A model generated the notes under the pieces. It searched no databases. It had not been told where the DNA came from and saw only the letters and a program-made list of their open reading frames with translations. Of a DNA stretch of 64,000 bases, positions 1 to 13,247 are shown piece by piece (within the stretch, counting starts at the first letter, position 1; the number at the start of each line of letters is the position of its first letter). The stretch is from assembly GCA_003254905.1 (NCBI GenBank), contig QANU01015964.1:14710-78709 (forward strand), written 5' to 3'. Position numbers and translations under genes: made by a program. This stretch comes from Nissolia schottii. Lineage: Eukaryota; Streptophyta; Magnoliopsida; Fabales; Fabaceae.

Positions 1-711
1 ATGGGCATATGTGCAAACATTAAATAAGCGTATGTGCAAACATTATCCACATGTTTTGTCTTTGTTGAGGAAGAGGATGTGCATTTTGGCACATTTTCAA
101 CCTTTCAACAATTAATGCATAAATATTATAAATATTTTGACACAATTTTTTACATATTGCCATAATAAACATTAGATGAAGTGATATAAGCATTATGTGT
201 TTGTCACAAATGCATAAAAATGCAGAATTTGATGTATTGTAGAATTGTGCAAACTTTAAATAGAATAAGTGCAAACATTAAATGGACGTATATGCAAACA
301 TTATCCATAGGTCACAACATAAGTCATATATATCTTGTTCTTTTCCTTTCTCTTGTCAATTATGTTTTGGTTTTTTTTTGAACCTCTTTCTTTTTTAGTT
401 AAAAGATGATAACAAGCAGCAACATTTTCAATCACTCATCTCTCTAACAAATCCTAGATCTTGTGCATGAGATCACAGAGAACGACAAGGTCGAAGAGAA
501 CGACGAGGTTGAAGAGAACAGTGAGGTTGAAGAGAACGACGAGGTCGAAGAGAACGACGAGGTCAAAGAAAACGACGAGGTCGAAGAGAGCGGAGAGTAA
601 TGAACAGTGAAAATTTTGGAGAAAGAGTGGATGAAACGGTTATTTTAGGGGGTCAGTGTATTCTAAGACGGGTGTATGTATGGTATATGAAATATGAGTG
701 TACATGTAACA
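1..711. repeat. non-autonomous DNA element, right part (left end outside window)
   Basis: No gene is seen here. A roughly 40-base motif beginning GTGCAAACATTAAAT and running into GCAAACATTATCCA occurs at about 10-51 and again near 269-305, in direct orientation. The stretch ends with GTGTACATGTAACA at 698-711. The same ending, preceded by a similar GGGTGTATGTATG stretch, closes the element at 51906-52120, so both look like members of one family. The other terminus would lie left of base 1. Family assignment is inference; I see no target duplication because the left side is missing. Confidence 0.45.
478..600 (+). repeat. 18-bp minisatellite, open in one frame
   Basis: Six full copies of an 18-base unit (consensus GAGAACGACGAGGTCGAA) fill 478-585, and a shortened seventh leads to a TAA at 598-600. 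Read from 478 the units encode E-N-D-E-V-E over and over with few substitutions. The frame is open from 448 but has no ATG, so this is not called as a gene. It could be the tail of a captured exon or simply a purine-rich minisatellite, since an 18-base unit keeps any frame open automatically. Confidence 0.75.
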
Positions 712-1307
712 AAACTGTTTTAATAATGGTGAATGCAAAAGAAGAACCAAAATTAGTCCCTCTACTAAAGATGCTCTAAATATTTTAAGTTTTTATTTTT
801 TCAATAAACTCTTATTATTTTTGGTTGTTTGGTGAGTGTCATTTATGACACTGGTTAACAAAGTGGAGTTTGGTCCAATTTAACATGGGCATGCACAATC
901 CTTAACTGAAATGCATGTTTAAAAAATTGCGGAATTACACTAAAATCAATTCTAACCATAGTGACATTGTTTCATACTGAAAATCAAACACGCTGGTAGT
1001 ATGTTTTTTGTTAGAACTAGGAAGACAGTTAGAGCAGGTGCAAAGATTGATGATTATTATTCATTCCAATTCCCGATGATCCAACATTGTCCTCGCGGGC
1101 AGAAATAATTGATGATAAGCCTGCATCATGCAACATGCACCATGCACCATGCACCACTCCCCACCATCGCTACTCCTTTTTCCCAATCCTAATGGGCTCA
1201 CGGGCCCAACAAGGGAGTAAGGCTTTTCCCAAAACGACGTCGTCAAGCCTTGGGTGGGGTGCGCGAATTATTAAAATAAGAAAAAAGCAACTCCCATTTG
1301 CGCAATT
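712..1307 (+). promoter_or_regulatory. upstream region of the CML gene
   Basis: Noncoding. Nearest the gene it contains GGGCCCAAC at about 1202-1210 and a palindromic GACGTC core at 1236-1241 (bZIP-type ACGT core). A GAGAG-rich purine repeat at about 1308-1330 lies in the probable 5' leader. No clear TATA box was found. Regulatory meaning is inferred from motif resemblance only. Confidence 0.35.
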
Positions 1308-1405
1308 GAGAGGAGAGGAGAGGAGAGGAGGGGGAGGAGGAGTACATTTCCATTTGCAGTCGAGAGAAAAAAGCGAAATACCCGAAAACCTGAAAAGGAG
1401 AAAAA

Positions 1406-1849
1406 ATGGGTAAGGATCTGAGCGACGAGCAGGTTTCTTCGATGAAGGAAGCTTTCTATCTGTTCGACACCAACGGCAACGGCCGGATCGCTCCATCGGA
1501 GCTTGGGATCCTTATGCGCTCCCTGGGCGGTAACCCGACCCAAGCCCAACTGAAAGCCATCGTGGCCGAAGAGAACCTCACCGAACCCTTCGATTTCCCT
1601 CGTTTTCTGGATCTGATGGCGAAGCACATGAAGGCGGAGCCGTTCGATCGCCAGCTCCGCGACGCCTTCAAGGTCCTCGACAAGGACAACACCGGCCACG
1701 TCTCCGTCTCCGAGCTCCGCCACATCCTCACCAGCATCGGCGAGAAGCTCGAGCCCTCCGAGTTTGACGAGTGGATCAGGGAGGTCGACGTCGGCTCCGA
1801 TGGCAAGATCCGCTACGAGGACTTCATCGCCAGAATGGTCGCTAAGTAA
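1406..1849 (+). CDS. CML13-like: calmodulin-like protein, CML13/CML14 type
   Basis: Intronless, 147 residues, about the length of plant CML13/14. The N-terminus ([20 protein letters not shown]) is close to what I recall of Arabidopsis CML13. Four EF-hand positions can be traced. Loop 1 at residues 21-32 ([12 protein letters not shown]) has a full set of ligands. The second, near 57-68, has lost its acidic ligands. The third, at 92-103 ([12 protein letters not shown]), is largely canonical. The fourth, at 128-139, has Gly at loop position 3. It is probably a cytosolic or nuclear calcium sensor or light-chain-like adaptor with fewer than four working sites; members of this group are known to bind IQ motifs. 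The ATG at 1406 follows a purine-rich leader in AAAAATGG context. GC content is clearly higher than in the flanks. Sure of family; CML13 versus CML14 cannot be separated. Confidence 0.93.
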   Translation: MGKDLSDEQVSSMKEAFYLFDTNGNGRIAPSELGILMRSLGGNPTQAQLKAIVAEENLTEPFDFPRFLDLMAKHMKAEPFDRQLRDAFKVLDKDNTGHVSVSELRHILTSIGEKLEPSEFDEWIREVDVGSDGKIRYEDFIARMVAK

Positions 1850-4800
1850 TCACGCGCATATCGCTCGTAGATGAGATTCGTGCAAATGGATTCGGTTTGC
1901 TTCTGTTTTTAAATGTGTTCTTTCTCTGCTGTTTCCGTATTGCTTCTCCTTTACTTTTTATGATGTTTGATTCTTCTTCTTCGTGCTGTTTCCTTTAGTG
2001 GACGAACCGATTAACCTTGTCATGCTCATTTTCGTTTTTACCTCAAACTTATTTAATGTTATGTAGCTAACAGTGGGTGGTTTTAGGGATTCAACTTGCT
2101 TGGATTGATGTGTATGGTGAAATCTTAGATGGTCTATTATATGATGTAATTGTTTCTTCGGTCATGGTTGAGCAAATATGTGTATCTAATCATTTGTTTA
2201 CTTTACTTTTCTTTTGTATCAAACTTGTGTTTCTACTTTCGAATGAAGTGGAATGAGGTAGTAAGAACGGTGGTGAATCTTACTAAACAGTAACACCATC
2301 GGTGCACTATGCAAATGTCCGCATGCTTGTGTGGGACTGTCTCTTGGGTGAACGATTAACTCAAATACTTCGAGACTGCATGTTTTCAAACATGTGCATC
2401 TTCCCCCTTTGCTGTTTGTTTTCCAGGTCCATCTGATTTTACTAGTTGAAGGAAGAGAGAGAAGTACATATAATTCAATTCAATAATGAAAATATTATGT
2501 TCAGTAAGGAAATGAATATCGTAAAGATTTTAAATAGGGAATATTGTCACTCTGGAATTGGTATTCAGTATTCACGAAGATGGTATATATTATTGATACT
2601 TCAATGGCAGTTGAATGTAGATTGTTGCCTAAATGCAGATTGGTTTGATGTAAACAAATGTCTACAGCATTTGGGTTTTGATTATTATTAGGATAAATGT
2701 TGATAGGATATGTTTCGTTATCATTCTTTTTGTTCTTTAATTGTTTTATGTAGTTGCTTGACATGAAATTTAGATGACAATTCTTATATAATTCAGATCT
2801 TTGTCCATGTTTTTTTGCTGTGATTTGCTGGCATTATAGATACCAGTGTTTCTAAACAACTCCTTTAAGTTCAGGCTAGGAAGGTAGAGCTCATTCTGTC
2901 CTGTAACAAGCTTTAAGGATAACCCTTATTACAATCTCTTTAACTTATGAAAAGATTATTACAATCTCATTTATAATGCTTATTGCAATATCTTTAACTT
3001 AGTGTTAAAGTGGCTTACACAATTCCAGTGATTTAAAGAAAAAGGAAAAAGTTATATATATTATCAGCTAGACCTGGACCTGAAGAGTAAAGATTATAAA
3101 CAGAGGTACAGAGCAATTCATGTGAAGTTTGTAGCATATGTTAATGAGAGTGGATATAGTCCATCAGATGGTTGGGTAAGACTGGAATGTGATCTGTTAA
3201 ACTAGGATTTGCATGTGGAAATGGTTAATCTGTGATCTCAATGCCGTATTGTCAGTTGCTATTGGAGAATGGGGGATGTGTGATTTCAAAACTCCCATTA
3301 CATAATGGGAATTATGTGTCTCACATATAACCGATGCCGGGCTCATGTTCCTACATTATTATTAATTAGGTTTATGATAATCTAATTTGATGTCATGCTT
3401 GTGAATTGTGTGTATTTAAATTCTCTCTGTTTTGTAGTTATAATTTCATAAAGTGCCTGTGAAACATTGAACTTTTTATACATGACAAGTTCCAATTTAA
3501 ACTCAAGCGCCTATGTTTTGGGCTTACATTCCTAGTGTTTCTGTCCTTTTCTGAGGGCATGTTTCTTGTCTGTCTGCAGGCTGCCCTTTTACTATTTACA
3601 ATTACCAATTCAGCTCACTTTGGCTCTAGTTGAGGGCCCCTTTATAGTTGTCTTAATTTTAGTTGTTGAAACCCTTATATGCTGTTATGAGATGGCCTGA
3701 TGGACCTCTACAACATTATTGATCGTCGTATATAAATAATGTTCAAAAGTAGTGATGTATTTAGATTTTGCCTTTTGCCTTTTGTTCTGAAGCTATGGCC
3801 GAACCTCATCATAATTTGAATCCTTTTATACCTTTATTTGGATGTGAGCATTTTGTTTAGAGTTGTACAGGTAAAAATCCTATTACTTTATGTTATACAG
3901 CAGAAGGCGCCATTCTCCCCCTGAGGATGCCGCGCTTCTATTATCCCAATTGAGGGAATTCTTATTGTGTTTGTATGGGGGAGGCTATATAAATTAGACT
4001 TCATTATGATGTTTGATTTGAACTTCGAGGTAAGAAAACTATTCTGTTAAAGTGTTTGGTTTGGATTTGGTGGGAGTCAAGTAAATAAAGTGTTTGGATT
4101 AGTTTTTGGAAATTAAAACCAAGGTCTAGGTTTTTCTAAATCGAGTTGTATTACTTGTAACTTTCCAACACTAATACGTCTCTCTCACGTAAATATTGGC
4201 AATACTATTCCAGTTCGCATGTGTACCACAGGACTCACACACAAACGTTCATATACCATATTAGGATTTGAATCATAGAGAAAGCGAGGGGACTATACTC
4301 TTTGTTTAGTATAGTGCATAGTTTGATTCTTTATTGATTTTATTTAAGGGATAGGCTCCCTCACTTTTTCTCTTAGGTGAGGATCTTATATTTAGAAGAT
4401 CCAAATCCACCACATTATGCCTTACATGGTGTGCCTGAGTAATATTTATCTTAGAAAAGCTATATTATTCTCCCCGCCCCCGCCCCCGCCCCCGAGTAGC
4501 TTCATTAGAAAATGTCTTAGGATGTCTGCTTGTCAATCATGTTTAAAGATAATATCCTGCGCATGTTTGTTGCGCGCATTACCCTTGGCCGATGGTCATG
4601 CGACATTTGATTTGTGAGTTGTTTCATCCGTGCTATTTGCGGGACAATGGTTCCTTAGGTTGAGATTCGTCACTTAAAAGTTAAATTGAGATATTTTATC
4701 ATTGGATCATTAAAGTGAGAATGAATTTCACATTTACTTTAATGATTTAATGGTGAGATCACTTGTTTAAATTTAACAACCACTATTGAATGATTATCTA

Positions 4801-5890
4801 AACATTGTTTAAGCCCTTTGCTTTTGCTTCTTTTCGTGAAAACTTCTCTTGAGCTTTGTTCGTTTGTTTATGAAAATACTATAAAGTGTTGATGTATAAT
4901 TGATTGGCAAAAAAATGTAGGCTTAATGCAAATGAGGAATGTTATTTGAATTTAAAAGTTAGAATGTATTTCATCGCGAAGGTTCTAAAAAAAAGTGAAT
5001 TTTTAAAAGTTTAAGGTATATTATTTTCTTCATGGGATAAGAAACGATGTGTGGATTATAAAGTTGCTATCATACCATTGATTTATGGACGTTGTAGAAA
5101 AAATGAGTAAATTACTAGTGTACTTCCGATACTCATATTTTGTATTGAGTTTCTTTTAGGGGTTGAAGTGATTATCAATTTTAAAATGAAATATTTAAAA
5201 TGAAATTAAATTAATTTCAATGGACAACAAATAATAACATTTGATTGATATTTTTTGACGAAATTATTAAGATTGACTAGTATTAAATAATTCATGAAAT
5301 TTGAATTAAGATATTAAATATAACTTGAAACCTCTTTATTTAGAAGAACTTAAAATATAACTCGAGGTGTTAGTGGATTGAATTGACTCAACTCTTTGAC
5401 TCAACTTGCTAAAAATTTATTTGGTTATGGTCGCAAAATTTAACTTGATACTTTGATCGGATTGAATTTGAGTCATGCTTTGGATTGATGTGATCAACTT
5501 GAAATCATATATTTTTTATTCATTTCTTACGGAGTGTGTAACGTACAAATTTTCATGTTATATAAACATTGAGTTGATCTATTTTGACTATATCAGTGGT
5601 TAGGTTATTATTCGGTCAATTTTAGGATTAAATAAATGGTTTGGCACGGTAAAATCTACAGTCTAATGATTATTGTTAGATTTGATAAAATAGGAGTGCT
5701 TGAGTTTAAATTATAGAATAAATAATAATAATAATAATAAAAAATTCTCGAACTATTTTAGTATATTAAAAAAAGGGGCTTAATCAAGGTCGAATTCAAT
5801 TAATCCGGTCAATTTGCACCCAAGTTGGGAGTTGTGACCAGACTGAAGCAAAAAAAGAGTGGGAAAAATAGTGATTTTTTAAAAGGGCAG
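1850..5890. other. intergenic, about 4 kb
   Basis: No gene supported. The first part is T-rich with intron-like pyrimidine tracts ending in CAG (for example near 2427 and 3580), so the CML transcript could have downstream noncoding exons; this is speculative. A C-rich (CCCCCG)n run lies at about 4472-4494 and an (ATA)n run near 5722-5740. The rest is AT-rich with short ORFs that match nothing I know. Confidence 0.5.
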
Positions 5891-5899
5891 TGAGACAGA

Positions 5900-5908
5900 T
5901 AGGGTTTA
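5900..5908 (+). promoter_or_regulatory. telo-box upstream of RPS13
   Basis: TAGGGTTTA lies 67 bases before the RPS13 start codon. The telo-box (AAACCCTA in either orientation) is a known element of plant ribosomal protein gene promoters, usually close to the transcription start. The match is direct; function is by family precedent. Confidence 0.55.
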
Positions 5909-5974
5909 GAAGAGGAGCAAGGGCAGAAGCGGCGCGGCTGTATCGGATTGAGTGGCGACGAAGACAATTTAGGC

Positions 5975-7337
<1,363 letters not shown>

Positions 7338-8366
7338 GGGATTGTATCGGCACATGCTTCTTGGAGGCTAGATGGTGAAGGTGGCCTGTATTTGTTTGCT
7401 TAAGAACACTTGGTTTGACAAAACACAGTACTTTAAGGCTTAAGCCATGTTGGCTGCAGTTTATGGTTTTCATTTTGAGTAATATATTAACTTGCTGAAA
7501 GTTTATTTAAAGAATCTCGTATTTGCCGCATTCGTAATTGCCACTTGAATTGCATTTCTAAATGAAACGTAAGATAATCCAAATCTTCTTTAATCACTTC
7601 GATGCAAGTGTTTAAGCTTAAAGTATTGTGGTTGACCTCATGATGCTGGTGTTCCGCGGTTCTGGGAATGCAAGTAAGTAAACCTTGGAGCTTCAAGCGT
7701 GCGGTTAATATTTTGATGACACTTGAGCAGTCTTGAATTAGTTTGAAAGCTAGTGCTTGCTTAAAGTAGAAAAAGCCGTACAAAATTATGTGCTTTTCAA
7801 ATGAAAGAACCCTTCACACGCCGTTCTTTGATTCAAACATTTGAGGTTTCTGTTCAGCATTTTTTGACGAGGCATTCTGTTTCTCTTGGTCGATCAGAAA
7901 CTCCCAATACAGTGTCACAGCTGAGATGTTATAGCTCAGTTCTAGCATGTGTGAAGAATTATTTTAATCAGCAAAGCTCAAGGAATATTACTGCACCCCA
8001 GATGTAAGCAGCGTTGAGCATGACTGTCGAGAATATCTTCGACCCACATTTCATGACGATGTATTCACTCGTCAATCTGCTACCATCAATATAAGCATCG
8101 CGAGAGATAACAAAAAATAATACTGACACAAAAAGTATAAGCTTCAGCTACATCACCACAGGCTTAGATACAGAGTAGGAGTAAACCCCTTCACATTGGC
8201 AACCACTATCAACTAAACATTTGGCCTTAACATACTCACGCGTCCAGAGGAGTGGAAAGCACAGACTTAATCCTATCACGTCAGAAGACATTCATTCAAA
8301 GAGATAAAAAAAAGAGGCAGCAAAATTAAAAGACTACCTGACAGAATTGGAAGCAGAGGCAAAGCA
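7338..8366. other. convergent intergenic region RPS13 / epimerase
   Basis: It holds the 3' untranslated ends of two convergent genes. The RPS13 tail probably ends within about 200 bases of the stop, near the AT-rich stretch at 7480-7510. The epimerase 3' leader lies near 8200-8366. The ORFs found here have no recognisable product. Confidence 0.5.
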
Positions 8367-9716
8367 TCAAGAACCCTTCTTCATAGAGGATGAAGAAGAG
8401 TAAAAATCAAGGTACCACTTCACAAACTTCCTGAGCCCTGTCTCCAAATCAGTGGTAGGCATGTAACCAATCTCCATATTCGCTCTGCTGATATTCGCAT
8501 GCGTGAACTGCACATCTCCGTTCCTCGGCATCACCACCACCTTCCTCTTCGCCTTCACCTTCAGAAGCCTCTCCAGAATCGTCACGAGCTCGCTCACCGC
8601 CACCGGCGAAGTGTTCCCCAAATTATAGATCCTAAACTGCGCAGGCCCCTTCTTCTTCCCGCCGCTGCCGGTACTCTTCTTCGCCGTATCCAAAGCCCCC
8701 AAACAACCCTTCACGATGTCGTCAATGTAAGTGAAATCCCTCGCAACGGTTCCGCCGTCAGGACCTTCGAAAACAGAGATCTGCTTCCCTTTCAGAATAT
8801 CCTTCGTGAAGAAGAAGTAAGCCATGTCGGGCCGGCCCATGGGCCCGTAAACAGTGAAGAAACGAAGCCCGGTGATCGAAAGCCCGTAGATATAGTTGTA
8901 AGTGTGAGCGATTGCTTCGCCGGCCTTTTTGGTGGCGGCGTAGAGGCTCGCCGGCTGGTCGGTTCTGTCCTTCTCGGAAAACGGGACCTTTGAGTTGAGG
9001 CCGTAGACGGAGCTCGACGAGGCCCACACGATCGCGGGTTGAGGGTTCGCCGATTTGGAAGCTTCCAGAAGGTTCACGAACCCGGCGACGTTGCTGTGGA
9101 CGTAGGAATGAGGGTTCTGCATCGCATACCGAACGCCGGCCTGCGCGGCGAGGTGCATGACGTGGGTGAAGGCCACGACGTCGAAGAGCTTGCGGAGGAG
9201 CGCGGCGTCGTTGATGTCGCCGTCGACAACGAAGACGCCGGCGCGCGAGAGGAGCTTCTGCCGGGCGCGCTTCAGGTTGGGGTCGTAGTAGCGGTTGAAG
9301 TTGTCGAGGCCGAGGACACCGTCGCCGCGGCGCTTCAGGGAGAGGGACACGTGGCAGCCGACGAAGCCGGCTGCGCCGGTGACGAGGACGGTGATGCCGG
9401 AGGCGGAGTTCCGGCGGGAGGACTTGCTGACGCACTTCTCCCAGTCGGAGCCGCCCCAGGATTCACGGCGGGGGACGGCGGCGGCGTAGGGGTAGGGGTA
9501 GGTGGTGGCGGAGGGAGGAGAGAGTATGAAGAAGAAGAGGATGAAAGCGAGGAAGACGGAGGACCATAGTGTTAATTTGGATAACCTGAGGCGGTGGATG
9601 TAATAATTGTAAGATTGGCACTTTTCTGGTTTCAGCTTTCCCGGCGTTGGTGGCAATATCCCAATGCTGTTGTTATCCATGTTATGTGAAATTGACATTG
9701 TTTTCAGCAGTGACAT
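8367..9716 (-). CDS. GAE: UDP-glucuronate 4-epimerase (GAE family)
   Basis: Single exon, 449 residues, the usual length for plant GAE proteins. It converts UDP-glucuronate to UDP-galacturonate, the precursor for pectin, at the Golgi. Residues 48-66 form a hydrophobic type II membrane anchor after a basic segment, leaving the catalytic domain lumenal. The Rossmann NAD-binding motif GAAGFVG is at 114-120, the serine-rich catalytic strand WASSSSVYG at 231-239, and the SDR catalytic pair Y259 and K263 in YAATKK. The coding region is GC-rich and lacks introns, as is known for GAE genes. Alternative in-frame starts exist at Met7 and Met13; I chose the first ATG because all lie ahead of the anchor. 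It is convergent with RPS13. Which GAE paralogue it is cannot be told from sequence reading alone. Confidence 0.95.
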   Translation of the reverse strand: MSLLKTMSISHNMDNNSIGILPPTPGKLKPEKCQSYNYYIHRLRLSKLTLWSSVFLAFILFFFILSPPSATTYPYPYAAAVPRRESWGGSDWEKCVSKSSRRNSASGITVLVTGAAGFVGCHVSLSLKRRGDGVLGLDNFNRYYDPNLKRARQKLLSRAGVFVVDGDINDAALLRKLFDVVAFTHVMHLAAQAGVRYAMQNPHSYVHSNVAGFVNLLEASKSANPQPAIVWASSSSVYGLNSKVPFSEKDRTDQPASLYAATKKAGEAIAHTYNYIYGLSITGLRFFTVYGPMGRPDMAYFFFTKDILKGKQISVFEGPDGGTVARDFTYIDDIVKGCLGALDTAKKSTGSGGKKKGPAQFRIYNLGNTSPVAVSELVTILERLLKVKAKRKVVVMPRNGDVQFTHANISRANMEIGYMPTTDLETGLRKFVKWYLDFYSSSSSMKKGS

Positions 9717-10714
9717 TTTCCGATTGCAGGAACGAATTTTGGGGGTTTGGGGTATTCTCAGGATTTTGCTTTGAGTTTTTTTGACTTTTCACTATTTGGG
9801 CTTCTCAAGGACCCGAATTGGATTTTTCTTATTAAATCTTTCCTTCTCAGGTTGCGCCACGATTCAAGTAACACCACCCCTCCACGAATTTTTCCATTTG
9901 AGAATGGCGTCTCAGAGCGACACTTCAACAAACACAATTATATATTATTTATTTATTTATTTATTTATCTATTATGATTTTCATTTGATTTATTTAATTT
10001 ATGTAGTAACTAACAACTGCTTATAAAACAAACAAATCCCTGATGATCATAATTTTCCACGCCCAAGTTACATGACGTGCCATCAGGAGGGGGCTTGAAG
10101 GTTGGTGATGGTGATGGGTGGGTGGCACGTTGGTATCACCTTCCTCTTTCAAATCCAATCAAAAAGAATGGAGGAAATCATCACACTGTTTCTCGTTGCC
10201 ATTGAAGGCCAGCTTCATCACCGCACATGGTCAAGCCGCCGGGTTAAAAACGATCAAACATTGACTCTTCATTAATTATACCTCCGCGAACAAACTCTTT
10301 GATTGAAAAGGTCAAATCTAAAAAAGTGGCGCAATTACAGTCCTTTACAAAGGGATATAAAACAGAAAAGAGAAGTAATTGTTATCATCAAGGATATAAA
10401 TAAAACAGATACTTGAAAAATGGTCATAGAAATCACAGTTTGTGCATGTTTTCGTTTGTCCTCGGACAATTCTGCACTCAAAGGGCCGTTAGTATTAACA
10501 TATATGCGCACAAGTTACGGAATTTGCATACATGACTTTCGTGGTTATTATAATGTACGAAGGAAGTGTGGAGTTAGGATTATGAGTATCATTAATCAAG
10601 TTGATATGAATTTCAACCACTACCTACGTTTTTTATATGAATTTCAACTACTACCTAAATGTTACACAAGATAATACAACACCGTTAAATTAATATTTTC
10701 CTCACTCAACACTT
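9717..10714. other. intergenic; epimerase promoter and BED/hAT gene 3' side
   Basis: The part next to 9717 is the promoter and leader of the epimerase. A (TTTA)n microsatellite occupies about 9944-9969. Nothing coding is recognisable in 10030-10714. The end near 10690-10714 is the 3' side of the minus-strand BED/hAT gene. Confidence 0.5.
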
Positions 10715-13244
10715 CTAAGGACTTGCTCTGCATTCAAGGGGCAAATCGTCCAACCAAGAATCATCCAAAAGTGGGGGCGAAACTTGTATTTCAGTAGGCC
10801 ATTCACAACTGACATCTATCTCATCACACACAATGGGTCTACATTTTGTTTCCCTACGTTGGAAAATGGCTTGTAACCAAAGATTGCAATGTACAAAAAC
10901 TAAGTCACTGAATTTTTCCAGCTCCACTCTGTTACGTTTCTTGTTATGCATACTCTCAAAAGTGCTCCAGTTCCATCTGTACCAAAGGGAACTACAGGGT
11001 TGGCCAAGTATCCTTACTGCAGCTTTCTGGAGCGTGGGGATTTCATAACCATAACTGACCCACCAGTCACCTAGAGATACATTAAAATTTAAATAAGCAA
11101 CCATTTAAAGCTAATCCACCAGACCCTTTTGTCGTGCCACATGTTCATAATTAATATCCTTGATAGTTAAAATTCCTCTTTAAACAAGAAATACACTGAG
11201 TGAGACCATTTTCCTACATATCGGTTAAATCATAAAATGTACTAGTACCGTTTACTGAATAAATGCAACCGGTTGCAACCATTTTGGCATGCACAGCTAA
11301 AAGGATGACCCAGTTCATGAGGCTCTCACCTAGTGAGGTTTGCAAAAGGTAGATGTACGCAGCCGTATTCCCACAAGTGGAGAGGCTGTTTCCATGATTT
11401 GAACCTCAGACATCTACTATTGCACCGATGTTCACCCTTATTTTGGCATACACAACTGATTGAATTAAAAGAATAAGGGGCTGCTAAGGGGAAGTATGAT
11501 GCACTCCAATGATAACTCACTTTACAAAACAGTGCAAAGCATTCAATTGTTGAGGCAGAGACATACCTGGGGCGTTCAGTGTTCTTCCAAACACAGCAAA
11601 GTCAGTCCCAAGTGCACCTTGGCCATTGATGTAAATAGGAAGTTCTTTTGTGATTTCCATTTTGTCTTTGTCTGTAGTTGCCATCTTGAGCATAGCTTCT
11701 TGAAACCCATTCCTCACCCTCAAATCTTTCTTGAAGTTTGGATGGTAAGCAATGGAAGGATTGAGAAATGCAGCGGCAGCATGTACTGATGAATGAAGTT
11801 GCAAATTCCATCTCCGATCAATTATATCCCAGATCGGCATGTATTTCTCTTCGATTCCCTTATAATAGGCCTTAATCACAACTTTTGCCCTCTCTATTCC
11901 ATCAAATATATAACCCATAGCAGGCATGTCACCATCAACCATCCTTAGGAATTTGACCAGTGGCTCCGAGACACTCACAGCTTCATGCGCATGCTTCCAA
12001 AACCTATCTGAATATAGCAACAACTTAATGGCTTGTGCATCGGGGTGCCTACTATAAATGGAAGACAACCACTCTGAATGAGAAAACATATGCTTTAAAT
12101 TGTCCTCCTGTATCACTATAGACCTCAAGGAAAGGAAATTCGTGACAAATCTAGTAATTTTTGGCCTGATTAATTCTCTCCCACCAGTGAACTTTCTCAT
12201 TATATTAAGAATCCATGCATGACTATAAATGTACTGCATGATAGTCTTCGCCTCTTCCAAGACTGTGTTTACCCAATCTTGTCTAGCAATATCCTCTAAC
12301 ATCTTACCAACACAAGAAGCAGCACAAGGAGACCAAAACAAAGAACCATACCTCCCCATGAGAAGCCTTCCGGCATAAACATAACTAGCACTGGTATCTG
12401 TTATAACCTGGACAACATTTTCTACACCAACCTCCAACACAACTGACTCCAGAAGCTCAAACAAGTAAGTACTATCATCTTCATGACCTGAAACATCAAC
12501 TGTCTTTAAAAACAATGTTCCTTTCGTGCAAGCAACAGAAAACACAACAAGTGATCTTGTCCTACCATCTGACCAGTTATCACATAAGATTGTGCATCCT
12601 GTTTCTTTCCAGTCATCTCTATATTTCTTGTAATCATTGTGGATATCAGTTTTCACTTTTTCCAAAAGTTTAGACCTTAATTTCTCATAACCTGGTGCTT
12701 TATAGCCAACCCCACACTGAGCTACAGCATCCACCATTTCCTGATAATATATGGATTTAGCAGCACTAAAAGGAATAGAATTGTGGAAGAAAAATATGGC
12801 AAGTTTTCTATCAGCATCATCCTGCTTCTGCTTCTGGGCATCTTCCACTAATGGCCGGGCACTTGGTGACGGATGTGGGAATAATAAAGAAGGAGAAGCA
12901 CTGCCATTCTGCCTACTAGATCCATGGTTATTATTATGGAAGCCACCACTAGCAGAAGAGCTACTTTGTTGTTGACCATTTGCCTTGGCCACTTGATTTG
13001 CCTTCTGTTTCTTGGGTGATTTTGGTTTTCTGGGAGTGCTTAGTATACTTTGAATATGGTCCCGTACATCAGTTGGAACATCAGTGCAGGCTACGATATC
13101 TTTGTTTTTAATTTGAGCCAAGTGAAATTTCATCCTGTACACGCCTCCACTGAATTCCCGTTGACAATAATTACATCTAACCTTTTGTCTAGTTGCATCA
13201 ACCAGGACACAATGTTCCCAACAGGGATCTCTTCCACGAACCAT
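10715..13244 (-). CDS. BED zinc finger / DUF659 / hAT-dimerisation protein (domesticated transposase-like)
   Basis: Two exons, 13244-11567 and 11070-10715, join in phase (GT-AG) to 677 residues. A BED-type finger lies at residues 8-53 with C24-x2-C27 and H41. A Lys/Pro and Ser/Asn/Gln-rich linker follows to about 145, then a DUF659 transposase-like core (CDNWSDG at 221-227, ITDTSASY at 281-288) and a hAT C-terminal dimerisation block in exon 2 (DWWVSYG, then SDLVFVHCNLWL). hAT transposases have an aspartate in each of the two core motifs, here D222 and D283, but the position usually read as CAAH is C307-A-A-S310. It resembles, from memory, the Arabidopsis At3g17450 group of single-copy hAT-derived host genes. 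The intact frame, intron and 5' leader intron support a host gene, probably nuclear and DNA-binding. Its biological role is unknown. Confidence 0.88.
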
Positions 13245-13247
13245 TAT

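Noticed and set aside
9039-9569. 176-codon open frame opposite the epimerase
   Set aside because: Antisense shadow of a GC-rich coding region.
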